From contig JAAWRC010000007.1 in NCBI GenBank assembly GCA_022800815.1, positions 1 through 64,000 on the forward strand: a DNA stretch of 64,000 bases. The letters are read 5' to 3'. Every line of letters starts with the position of its first letter. Position 1 is the stretch's first letter. The notes below the pieces were generated by a model. It did not search any database, was not told the origin of the DNA, and worked only from the letters and a program-made list of their open reading frames with translations. Of the stretch, positions 53,999 to 61,786 are shown piece by piece. The translations under genes and the position numbers were made by a program. This DNA is from Lachnospiraceae bacterium. Lineage in GTDB: Bacteria > Bacillota > Clostridia > Lachnospirales > Lachnospiraceae.

Positions 53999-54028
53999 AT
54001 TATAAGCGGCCTCCCAGCGGTTTGTCAA
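53999..54028 (-). promoter_or_regulatory. promoter of mntP
   Basis: Minus-strand TTGACA (54028-54023), 18 bases, TATAAT (54004-53999), immediately before the aptamer. Confidence 0.8.
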
Positions 54029-54156
54029 TCATAACCCGCCCAGGAATCCCCATAATGTCTTTACACCACGTCCAAATACCTGCTATAATAAAATACCATA
54101 GATACCCGGTTGGACATCATTTCTTCTCCCTTATTCATTGGGATAATTCCTTCCGC

Positions 54157-54185
54157 TTGCCATCTGCCCTCCAGTCTGCTATGAT
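54157..54185 (+). promoter_or_regulatory. promoter of aroE
   Basis: TTGCCA (54157-54162), 17 bases, TATGAT (54180-54185), about 30 bases before the start, with AGCGAGGA as ribosome site. Confidence 0.6.
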
Positions 54186-54217
54186 ATAAAAAAATCCCAA
54201 ACAGCGAGGAACCATCC

Positions 54218-54979
54218 ATGGAATACGGTTTAATCGGAGAAAAGCTGGGACACAGCTACTCCAAACAGATACACGAAAAGCTTGCGGCTTACACCTATGA
54301 CCTCTGCCCTCTCACAAGGGAAGAATTTCCTGTCTTCATGGAACAGCGGGCGTTTCGGGCCATCAACGTGACGATCCCCTATAAAAAAGACGTGATCCCC
54401 TACCTGGACGAATTGGACGAAAACGCCGCCGCCATCGAAGCCGTCAACACCATCGTCAACAGGGACGGGCGCCTCGTGGGGCACAACACCGATTTCTCCG
54501 GCTTCGCCTACATGATGAGGGAGGCCGGGATAAACGCCGCCGGGAAAAAAGTCCTGGTCCTCGGCACGGGGGGCGCCTCCGCCGCGGTCCTGGCAGTCCT
54601 CCGGAGACAGGGGGCGGCCAGGGTGATCTCCGTAAGCCGCACCGGAAAAGACGGAGCCGTCACCTACGAAGAATGCGCCGCCCTCCACAGGGACGCCGCA
54701 CTGATCGTCAACACCACCCCCGTGGGCATGTATCCCGCCGTGGATGCCTCCCCCCTGGATCTTGCGCCTTTCTCAGGCTGCGAGGCCGTGCTTGACGTGA
54801 TCTACAATCCCGGCGAAACCAAATTAACCGCTCAGGCAAAGGCCCTCGGCATGAAGGGCGTCACCGGCCTTTCCATGCTGGTGGCCCAGGCGAAATACGC
54901 CTGCGAGTTCTTTCTGGAGACCACCCTGCCCGACGACCTGATCCCCAGGATCACAGAAGAAATCCGCACCGCACTCTGA
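54218..54979 (+). CDS. aroE: shikimate dehydrogenase
   Basis: NADP-dependent reduction of 3-dehydroshikimate, or the reverse. The 253-residue protein has substrate serines in GHSYSKQIH (S13, S15), catalytic K56 in INVTIPYKK, D92 in GHNTDFSG and the cofactor loop LGTGGASAAV. It is slightly shorter than typical enzymes (about 270-290) but shows no missing core. It is followed by aroD, outside any full aromatic operon, which also occurs in shikimate/quinate use pathways. A family C palindrome lies between the two genes. Confidence 0.94.
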   Translation: MEYGLIGEKLGHSYSKQIHEKLAAYTYDLCPLTREEFPVFMEQRAFRAINVTIPYKKDVIPYLDELDENAAAIEAVNTIVNRDGRLVGHNTDFSGFAYMMREAGINAAGKKVLVLGTGGASAAVLAVLRRQGAARVISVSRTGKDGAVTYEECAALHRDAALIVNTTPVGMYPAVDASPLDLAPFSGCEAVLDVIYNPGETKLTAQAKALGMKGVTGLSMLVAQAKYACEFFLETTLPDDLIPRITEEIRTAL

Positions 54980-54985
54980 CATCAA

Positions 54986-55199
54986 CAGGCGATTGCGTAA
55001 TCCGAAATTGTGGAAATATTCTGTCAATATGTCCGTTCAAAGCCTGCAGCGCCAAACGTTCCGGCAAGCCCAGAACCGCCGAAGCCACTCGGGAAAGAAT
55101 CCCTCCTGCCTTCTCCGGTCTTGCCTCCACGGCTGGGAGGGCTTTTCCCGGAAATATTGCCAGAATATTCGATGAATTTATGAATTTCGCAATTGCCTG
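54986..55199. repeat. family C palindromic element, copy C2
   Basis: Outer arms CAGGCGATTGCG and CGCAATTGCCTG; inner arms ATATTCTG/CAGAATAT and CAATAT/ATATTG. The same positions in C1 read differently but also pair. The loop shares TTCAAAGCCTGCAGCGCCAA with C1 apart from a few bases and contains an extra hairpin of about 50 bp. Confidence 0.85.
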
Positions 55200-55228
55200 C
55201 CACCGTCAAAATCCAAAGGAGGAACATC

Positions 55229-56056
55229 ATGCGCCCCCTCACCATAAAACATACCACCTTCGGGGAAGGGCCCCCGAAAATATGCATCCCCATCATCGGC
55301 CGCAGAGAAGAAGACATTCTGGAAGCGGCAGAAACAATCACTACTCTGCCCGCAGACGTGGTCGAATGGCGGGCCGACCATTATGAGGCCGTCGCCGAAC
55401 CGGGGGCCGTCCCTCCCGTCCTGGACGCCCTGAGAAAAAAACTCCCGGACACCCTCCTTCTTTTTACCTTTCGCACCAAAAAGGAGGGCGGCGTCCGGGA
55501 ACTTTCCGATTCCGACTACCTAGAGCTGTGCCGCGCGGTGGCAAAAAGCGGCCTTGCGGACCTTTTGGACCTGGAACTCTTCACCGGCGCCCTGGCTCCC
55601 GAACCAGACGGCCAGGCGACGACCGGCGGGCAGGCGGCGGCAGACAGACGGGCCAGACCGGTCGCAAACCCCGGCCTCCTCGCACCGGTGATCACCCTGG
55701 CCCACGCACACGGCGGCCACGTGGTCCTCTCCAGCCACGACTTCCAAAAGACCCCGTCAGAAAACGAGCTGTACCGACGGCTCTTCCTGATGGAATCCAT
55801 GGGGGCCGACCTGGCGAAGCTGGCCGTCATGCCAAACTGCGAGCAGGACGTGCTGACCCTTCTCTCCGCCACGAGAAAAGCCGCCGACGCCTTGAACGTC
55901 CCTGTCATCACCATGTCCATGGGAAGGATCGGCGCCGTAAGCCGCATAAGCGGGCGGCTCACCGGCTCCTGCATGACCTTCGGCACTGCGGGGGAGGAGT
56001 CCGCCCCCGGGCAGCTTCCCGCAAAAACCCTGAAACACATTCTGGAAACCTTGTAA
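55229..56056 (+). CDS. aroD: type I 3-dehydroquinate dehydratase
   Basis: Converts 3-dehydroquinate to 3-dehydroshikimate through a lysine Schiff base. The 275-residue protein carries E in DVVEWRADHYE, H170 in VVLSSHDFQKTP, K197 in LAKLAVMPN and R in the C-terminal GRLTGSCMTFGTAGEESAPG. An unusual Gly/Ala-rich insert (GQATTGGQAAADRRARP) lies before the catalytic His and probably forms a surface loop. The start at 55229 follows AAAGGAGG. Paired with aroE. Confidence 0.94.
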   Translation: MRPLTIKHTTFGEGPPKICIPIIGRREEDILEAAETITTLPADVVEWRADHYEAVAEPGAVPPVLDALRKKLPDTLLLFTFRTKKEGGVRELSDSDYLELCRAVAKSGLADLLDLELFTGALAPEPDGQATTGGQAAADRRARPVANPGLLAPVITLAHAHGGHVVLSSHDFQKTPSENELYRRLFLMESMGADLAKLAVMPNCEQDVLTLLSATRKAADALNVPVITMSMGRIGAVSRISGRLTGSCMTFGTAGEESAPGQLPAKTLKHILETL

Positions 56057-56101
56057 ATTCCCCCATTTCACTTCCGGCCCCGGCCGGATTCAGGAGGATC
56101 T

Positions 56102-57013
56102 ATGTACGAAATTTTTGATGAATTCTGCTGGACCAAAGAACAAAAGACCATCACCCGGGACAAGCACGGCATCCGGGGGCTGGGCAACTTCGCCCACTGG
56201 AACCTCACGTCCTCCCTGCCCCCCGTCCCCATGCATTACCACTCCAACATGCTGGAAATGCATTGCATGATCAAGGGAACCAGACAGAACCAGATCGCCA
56301 AGGACGGCAAGATTTCCGACTACTCCACCATGAGCAACCAGGCGTTCCTCACCTTCCCCTTCGAAATCCACGGAACCGGGGACACCCCCCGCTACCCCTG
56401 CGAGTTCTATTCCCTCCAGATCGACCTGACCGACCCCTACCACCTGTTCGGCCTGAACCGGCACTTTTCCTTCGCCCTCCACCAAAAGCTGACGAGCCTT
56501 CGCCACCACCAGCTCGTCCTCGGCACCACCCACATCGAAGAACTGCGCAGCGCCTTCAACCTGGTATCCGAAGACACCCCCGACACCCGCATGGCCGGCG
56601 TCCAGTTCCTCACCTGCTTCCTGTTCTGCCTGCAATTTCTGACCCCCGCCCAGAAAAGCAAGACCATGGTCATCGACCCCCACATCCGGGCCTCCATGGA
56701 ATACATGCGCACCCACATATCCGAAAAACTCCAGCTCTCCGAACTGGCCGACATCGCCGGGTACTCCCTCTCCTTCTTCAAAGTCAAATTCAAGAAAGAG
56801 GTGGGCATCACCCCCGCCGAGTACATCAACCTGCAAAAATTTGAGGCGGCCAAAAAACTCCTGACCGAGACCAACCAGAGCATCACCGACATCGCCTACT
56901 CCTTGGGCTTCTCCTCCTCCGGCTATTTCAGCTCCGTCTTCCGCCGTCTCGCCACCTGCACGCCCCAGGCATATCGAAAGACATACACCCCCAGCATGAA
57001 AAACACCATTTAA
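56102..57013 (+). CDS. AraC-family transcriptional regulator
   Basis: Regulator of 303 residues. The N-terminal cupin-like sensor region contains MHYHSNMLEMHCMIKG and FPFEIHGTGDTP. The C-terminal double helix-turn-helix comprises LQLSELADIAGYSLSFFKVK, then GITPAEYINLQKFEAAKKLL and ITDIAYSLGFSSSGYFSSVF. Start after GGAGGAT. It follows aroD by 46 bases on the same strand and is convergent with the DapA-like gene. Either the aro pair or the sugar-type transporter operon could be its target. Confidence 0.92.
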   Translation: MYEIFDEFCWTKEQKTITRDKHGIRGLGNFAHWNLTSSLPPVPMHYHSNMLEMHCMIKGTRQNQIAKDGKISDYSTMSNQAFLTFPFEIHGTGDTPRYPCEFYSLQIDLTDPYHLFGLNRHFSFALHQKLTSLRHHQLVLGTTHIEELRSAFNLVSEDTPDTRMAGVQFLTCFLFCLQFLTPAQKSKTMVIDPHIRASMEYMRTHISEKLQLSELADIAGYSLSFFKVKFKKEVGITPAEYINLQKFEAAKKLLTETNQSITDIAYSLGFSSSGYFSSVFRRLATCTPQAYRKTYTPSMKNTI

Positions 57014-57017
57014 AAAA

Positions 57018-57051
57018 GGGCCGCCGACAGAAACCTTTCCTGCGGCAGCCC
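57018..57051. terminator. two-way terminator between AraC and DapA-like genes
   Basis: GGGCCGCCGACAG (57018-57030) pairs with CTGCGGCAGCCC (57040-57051) with one wobble; T runs flank it on each strand. Confidence 0.8.
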
Positions 57052-57106
57052 TTTCTCTCATTCTGCGGGAATCCCTCTGCGGTCAAAGACCTCCGCCCTT
57101 ATGTCC

Positions 57107-58012
57107 CTACACAATCACGTGCTTATAATCCAGTCCCTTCATGGTCCGAAGCAGGTCCGCTTCCTCCTGGGCGGACAGATTCTCCATGGGCCTTCTCATG
57201 TTGCTGGTCTTAATGACCCCCTCGTCCTTCAGGATGACCTTGTAAGCCGCAATATTGTTCTTCTCACACATGACGGCGTTCAGAACGTTGGTCCGGCGCT
57301 GATACCTGGTGGCCGCATCGAAATCCTTTTTTTGGACGGCGTCCCAGACGGCCGCATAATGCTCCCTCACGATCATGGCGTTGCCGGAGACCACCCCGTC
57401 CCCGCCCACGGCGCACAGGGCCTCGAACAGATGGTCCGGCCCCACCAGGACGCTGAACTTCTGGTCACGGACCATCATGAACTGCTGCAGCTTCGTGAAA
57501 TCCGGATAGCTGTACTTGATGCCCAGCACGTTGGGACACCGCTTCGCCACCTCCTCGCAGACGGCCACGTTGAGGTCGTTGACCGCATTCTGCGGGATTC
57601 CATACAGGTAAACCGGGAAATCCTCCGGCACGCTGCGGGCCACGGCCTCATAATAGTCCACCAGCCCCCTGTCGCTCAACTTATAAAAAGCGGGCGTCAC
57701 CACGCCGATCCCGTCCGCACCGATCCCTACGGCATGGCGGGCCAGCTCGACGGTGTCCTTCAGATTCCAGCCGCCCACGTGGACAAACACGGGAATCCGT
57801 CCCGCCGTGTGGTTCACGGTGATCTCGGCCACCTCCTTCCGCTCCTTTACGGTCAGATACATCATCTCCCCGGTGGTCCCGCAAGGGTACAGGCACTGGA
57901 GCCCGCCCTCGATCACATGGTCCACCAGATTCCGCAAAGACCCTTCGTCGACCGCATCCTCGTCCGTGAGCGGCGTCACGATGGGGACCACGGTTCCAAA
58001 TAATTTCTGCAT
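57107..58012 (-). CDS. DapA/NanA-family aldolase or dehydratase
   Basis: Class I aldolase-fold enzyme of 301 residues. The pattern is LFGTVVPIVTPLTDED, CGTTGEMMYLTVKERKEVAE, Y137 in VYLYGIPQNAV and Schiff-base K166 in VLGIKYSYPD. This places it in the dihydrodipicolinate synthase/N-acetylneuraminate lyase superfamily, but the substrate is open. The start at 58012 follows GGAGGATAA. It is the last gene of a minus-strand run with an ABC sugar-type transporter, so it probably acts on the imported compound or a derivative. Biosynthetic DapA is less likely in this context. Confidence 0.9.
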   Translation of the reverse strand: MQKLFGTVVPIVTPLTDEDAVDEGSLRNLVDHVIEGGLQCLYPCGTTGEMMYLTVKERKEVAEITVNHTAGRIPVFVHVGGWNLKDTVELARHAVGIGADGIGVVTPAFYKLSDRGLVDYYEAVARSVPEDFPVYLYGIPQNAVNDLNVAVCEEVAKRCPNVLGIKYSYPDFTKLQQFMMVRDQKFSVLVGPDHLFEALCAVGGDGVVSGNAMIVREHYAAVWDAVQKKDFDAATRYQRRTNVLNAVMCEKNNIAAYKVILKDEGVIKTSNMRRPMENLSAQEEADLLRTMKGLDYKHVIV

Positions 58013-58044
58013 ATCCTTATCCTCCAAACTTAAACATACTGCTT

Positions 58045-58263
58045 GAGCTTCTGCATGTTGCCTTCCACCAGAAAACCCAGGAAGAAAAACGGTTTTTTCT
58101 AAGCCAGAACCGTATGAAAGCCGTCGGTACTTAGAGCGTTCCGAGCCTAAGCGAAGGAAGGCTCTTACGTACCGCTACGAGCTTTCATGAGCGGAAGCGT
58201 GTTCTGGTGTGAAAAGAACCGCTTTTTCTTCCGTGTTCCTTGCGGCGCAACATGCAGAACCTC
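58045..58263. repeat. family B structured palindrome, copy B2 (219 bp)
   Basis: Outer arms GAGCTTCTGCATGTTG (58045-58060) and CAACATGCAGAACCTC (58248-58263) match at 15 of 16. The core from CCAGGAAGAAAA to CTTCCGTGTTCCTTGCG aligns with B1 end to end. It overlaps the stop of the permease gene. Confidence 0.9.
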
Positions 58264-59212
58264 AAGAAACCTTCTGGCTGCGCCTTACCGAAATGATGAC
58301 GGACACCAGCACGATCAGCCCGTAGGCCATCTTCTGGACACCCCAGGGCAGATTCAGCGCCACCAGGATGCCAAGAAGAATCGTGATGGTGAGGGAGCCG
58401 GCGACCGTTCCTAGATAATTCCCGTTTCCGCCCAGAAGGGAGGTCCCCCCGATGGCGACGGCGGCGATGGACTGGAACTGGTAAGTGTCCCCCATGGCCA
58501 GATAATAAGAGCCGACCTTTCCCACCATCAGCATGCCCGCAAGACCGGCCGCAAGGCCGCTGATGGCATAGGCGAGCACCACGGTCCTGCCGACCCGGAT
58601 TCCCGAATAATTGGCCACCACCGCATTGTTGCCGATGGCGAACAGCTTCCTTCCGAACTTCATCTTAAAGAGCATCAGCGTCACGACGACCGTCAGGACG
58701 ATCCAGATGATGACCAGCCAAGGAATGCCAAAGAGCGACCTCTGGCCGATGAAGATCAGCGGGTCCGAAGCCGCCTGCCCCGGCCGCCCCTGGGTGATGC
58801 CCACCAGCGCCCCCTGCAGGATGATGTTCATGCCGAGGGTCATGACGATGGCCGGCACCCGCAGGTAAGCGATGCAAAAGCCATTGAGGGCACCCAGGGC
58901 AAAAGTCACCACCATCATGAAGGGAACGGCCCAGACGAGACTCCCCGGGTTGGAGTCGATCATGTTCGTCACCATGTAGGCCGCCAAAGTCATCATCCAG
59001 GCCACGGAAAGGTCGATGCCCCCGGTGATGATAACCAGCGTCTGCCCGATGGCCACCACCCCGATCAGGGCCGACTCAATGAAGATCGTCCGGATGTGGG
59101 ACACGCTGGCAAAGCCCGGCGTGTAAATCGAGAAGGCCGCAAACAGGAGGAATGCGATCAAATAACAGAAAATAACCGACTGATGTTTCTTCAAAGCTCT
59201 TTTCCTATCCAT
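58262..59212 (-). CDS. ABC transporter permease, ribose/xylose type
   Basis: Membrane subunit of 316 residues of a carbohydrate-uptake (CUT2-like) ABC importer, with about ten hydrophobic segments. Family motifs are VVAIGQTLVIITGGIDLSVA and the C-terminal AAVAIGGTSLLGGNGNYLGT. It shares its start base with the stop of the upstream permease, so the two are coupled. The B2 palindrome separates it from the DapA-like gene. Substrate unknown; a sugar or sugar acid is likely. Confidence 0.93.
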   Translation of the reverse strand: MDRKRALKKHQSVIFCYLIAFLLFAAFSIYTPGFASVSHIRTIFIESALIGVVAIGQTLVIITGGIDLSVAWMMTLAAYMVTNMIDSNPGSLVWAVPFMMVVTFALGALNGFCIAYLRVPAIVMTLGMNIILQGALVGITQGRPGQAASDPLIFIGQRSLFGIPWLVIIWIVLTVVVTLMLFKMKFGRKLFAIGNNAVVANYSGIRVGRTVVLAYAISGLAAGLAGMLMVGKVGSYYLAMGDTYQFQSIAAVAIGGTSLLGGNGNYLGTVAGSLTITILLGILVALNLPWGVQKMAYGLIVLVSVIISVRRSQKVS

Positions 59213-60177
59213 TATTCCGCCAGCCCCTTTCTCTCACGAAGAATTTCCGACACTGTTGAGAACAGCACGGCAATGACCAAAAGCGCCCCCTGGAACAGCG
59301 TCGACCAGTAAGAAGACGCCCCCGCAAACACCAAAAGGTCCGTGATCGCCTTGAACACCAAAACACCGATGATCGTCCCAAGCTGTCCGCCGATCCCGCC
59401 CGTGAGGAGCGTTCCGCCGATGACCGCCGCCGAGATCGCCTGGTTGAAGAAACTCTCCCCGGCCGTCGGCGAGCCCGTCGCCGTCACGGCCACCCGGTAC
59501 AGGCCGCAGAGGGCCGCAAACATCCCGGAAGCGGCGTAGGCGAAGAGCGTCGTCCGCATGACGTTGATGCCGTTAAGAGAAGCCGCATGGGCGTTGTTTC
59601 CCACCGCAAACAGCGAAATCCCGATCCTGGTCTTCTTGAGCCAGACCCAGAGAAGCAGGCAGACGATGATGATGACCAGGGCCACGGAAAACTTGCCGCC
59701 GATCCGCCAGGTGAGCGCCTTCACGAAGCGCTGGGGCACGTCCCCGCCGTCCTTGGGAAGGACCAGGTAGGCGATGCCGCCGAAAATGTACCAGGTGGCG
59801 AAGGTCACGATGAAGGGCTGAACCCTGAACTTCTGGATCACGAACCCGTTGAAAAGCCCGATCACGATTCCGATCAGAATGGTGAGCAGACTGATCACGA
59901 TCATGGAAAACAGATTGTCCTTCATGTAAACGGCCGCAAAGCTGCTGGAAATGCTGATCACGCCCGCAATGGAAAGGTCGATTCCGCCGATGAGCAGCAC
60001 GAACGTCTCCCCGATGGCGGCAAACATCAGCGTGATCGCCGACTCCGCCTTCAGGCTGATCCAGGACATGGAAAGGACATTGGGCTGCAGTGCGAACGTG
60101 ATCAATTCCACGACGATAAACAAAAGGATGGACACCTTCGCCGGAGATTTAAAGAATCCCCGCTCTTTAATTTTCAT
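59212..60177 (-). CDS. ABC transporter permease, ribose/xylose type, second subunit
   Basis: Second membrane subunit, 321 residues, paralogous to the next gene: AAIGETFVLLIGGIDLSIAG near residue 60 and ISAAVIGGTLLTGGIGGQLG near the end. The start at 60177 is the third of three ATG codons, 7 bases from GGAGGAG. It overlaps the end of the ATPase gene. Two different permeases in one system imply a heterodimeric channel. Confidence 0.92.
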   Translation of the reverse strand: MKIKERGFFKSPAKVSILLFIVVELITFALQPNVLSMSWISLKAESAITLMFAAIGETFVLLIGGIDLSIAGVISISSSFAAVYMKDNLFSMIVISLLTILIGIVIGLFNGFVIQKFRVQPFIVTFATWYIFGGIAYLVLPKDGGDVPQRFVKALTWRIGGKFSVALVIIIVCLLLWVWLKKTRIGISLFAVGNNAHAASLNGINVMRTTLFAYAASGMFAALCGLYRVAVTATGSPTAGESFFNQAISAAVIGGTLLTGGIGGQLGTIIGVLVFKAITDLLVFAGASSYWSTLFQGALLVIAVLFSTVSEILRERKGLAE

Positions 60178-61684
60178 CATCATTCTCCTCCTTTGCATCC
60201 TCGCCGACGGAGAGACGAATAATATTTTCCCGGGTGGACATGTCCCCGTCCAGCCTTCCGGCGATCATGCCGCCGTTCATGACGACGACACTGCCACAGA
60301 CGTTCACCAGCTCCTCCGAATCCGTGGAATAGAAGAGGATCGCCTTCCCCTCCTTCGCATACTGCTTCGTCATGTTGAACATCTCCTTCTTGGTTCCCAC
60401 GTCCACGCCCCTGGTGATGTCATACATCAGGATGATGTCCGGCTCCGTCGCCAGCGCCTTGGCAAGCACCACCTTCTGCTGGTTGCCTCCGCTAAGAGTT
60501 CCCACCAGCGTCTCCGGGGACTCCGCCTTGACAGACAACGCCTTCATGCTCTCGTCCACCACGGCGCTCTCCTTCGCCTTCGACAAAAACAGCCCGTTCG
60601 CAATCTTGTCCAGGCTGGCGAGCACGATGTTCTCCCGGACGCTCTGCTTGAGGACCACCCCCTGGAGGCCCCGCTCCTCCGGAATCAGTGCGATGCTCTG
60701 TTTCATGGCCGTGGCCGTGTTGTTCATGCGGATCACCTTCCCCTTGATGGCGATCTCCCCGGAATAAGGCAAAAGCCCGAAGAGACACTTGAACAGCTCC
60801 GACTGGCCCTGGCCCGCCAGGCCGCCCACCCCCAGAATCTCCCCCGCCCGCAGATCCAGATTGACATTCCTTAGAGCGTGGCCGCTGCAGACATTCTTCA
60901 GGGACACCAGCACCTCGTCCTCCCGCACGAAATTCTCCTTCTCCGGGTAATAGCCGCCGATCTCCCGGCCCAGCATCAGCGCCACAAGCTGGTCCGAGTC
61001 CGCTTCCTCGATCTTAAGGTCCGCCACGTCGGTCCCCGCCCGGTAGACGATCACCCGGCTGCACAGAGAGCGGATCTCGTCCAGCCTGTGGGAGATGAAA
61101 ATAATGACCTTCCCCTCCTCCGCCAGCCTGCGGATGATGTTCATCAGCCATCTGGCATTCTTGTCGGACAGGGCCGAGGTGGCCTCGTCAAAGACAATGA
61201 TGTCGCCGTCCCGGTTCAAAGCCTTCAAAATCTCCAGCACCTGCTTCTGGGCCAGGGAAAGCTCCTTCACCTTTATCCCGGGATTCAGGTAGTCCGCATC
61301 ATACTTCTTAAACAGCTCGGCCGTCCTCTCCTCCAGCTTCCGGTAATTCACCCTCCGAAGCCCGTCCACCTCGTAAAATCCCAGAAACATGTTTTCCGCA
61401 ATGGTCAGCTCCGGGACCAGGGAAAGCTCCTGGTACACCGCACAGATCTTCTGCTCAATGGCGTCCCTGGTACTGTGGATGGACAGCTTCCTCCCCTCGA
61501 AAAAAATCTCCCCCGAGTCCGGCTTGTGCTCCCCGCACAGCACCTTGATCAGCGTGCTCTTTCCTGCGCCGTTTTCGCCGAGAAGGGCGACGATGTCCCC
61601 CCTGTTCGCATTGAAATTGGCGTTGTCAAGGGCCTTCACGCCCGGAAAGGATTTACAGATATTCTTCATTACAAAATCAGGCAT
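60167..61684 (-). CDS. sugar ABC transporter ATP-binding protein with two ABC domains
   Basis: ATPase of 505 residues powering the importer. The first domain has Walker A GENGAGKST at 36-44, a degenerate signature LSLAQKQ and Walker B IIVFDEATSA. The second has the reduced P-loop GGLAGQGQSELF, signature LSGGNQQK and IILMYDITRGVDVG. The strong-plus-weak pair is usual for RbsA/XylG-type proteins. The start at 61684 fits the family N-terminus (MPDFVMKNICKSFPG). It precedes both permeases and follows the binding protein. Confidence 0.94.
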   Translation of the reverse strand: MPDFVMKNICKSFPGVKALDNANFNANRGDIVALLGENGAGKSTLIKVLCGEHKPDSGEIFFEGRKLSIHSTRDAIEQKICAVYQELSLVPELTIAENMFLGFYEVDGLRRVNYRKLEERTAELFKKYDADYLNPGIKVKELSLAQKQVLEILKALNRDGDIIVFDEATSALSDKNARWLMNIIRRLAEEGKVIIFISHRLDEIRSLCSRVIVYRAGTDVADLKIEEADSDQLVALMLGREIGGYYPEKENFVREDEVLVSLKNVCSGHALRNVNLDLRAGEILGVGGLAGQGQSELFKCLFGLLPYSGEIAIKGKVIRMNNTATAMKQSIALIPEERGLQGVVLKQSVRENIVLASLDKIANGLFLSKAKESAVVDESMKALSVKAESPETLVGTLSGGNQQKVVLAKALATEPDIILMYDITRGVDVGTKKEMFNMTKQYAKEGKAILFYSTDSEELVNVCGSVVVMNGGMIAGRLDGDMSTRENIIRLSVGEDAKEENDDEN

Positions 61685-61740
61685 ACCGTTACCTCTCACA
61701 CCCCGGCAAAATAGAGCACCTTGCCGGAATTTCCGCAAAA

Positions 61741-61768
61741 CGGGGGCTGTATGCGTGTACAGCCCCCG
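61741..61768 (-). terminator. hairpin after the binding-protein gene
   Basis: CGGGGGCTGTA and TACAGCCCCCG form a perfect 11-bp stem, followed on the minus strand by TTTTGC. The short T run suits partial termination, giving more binding protein than transporter. Confidence 0.75.
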
Positions 61769-61786
61769 CCAGTCAACAGTTCAAAC

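Noticed and set aside
46712..58263. Family B copies considered as tRNA-like or riboswitch RNAs
   Set aside because: No anticodon or CCA pattern and no match to a riboswitch class I know; position after stop codons and between unrelated genes speaks against cis control. Left as an unclassified structured element.
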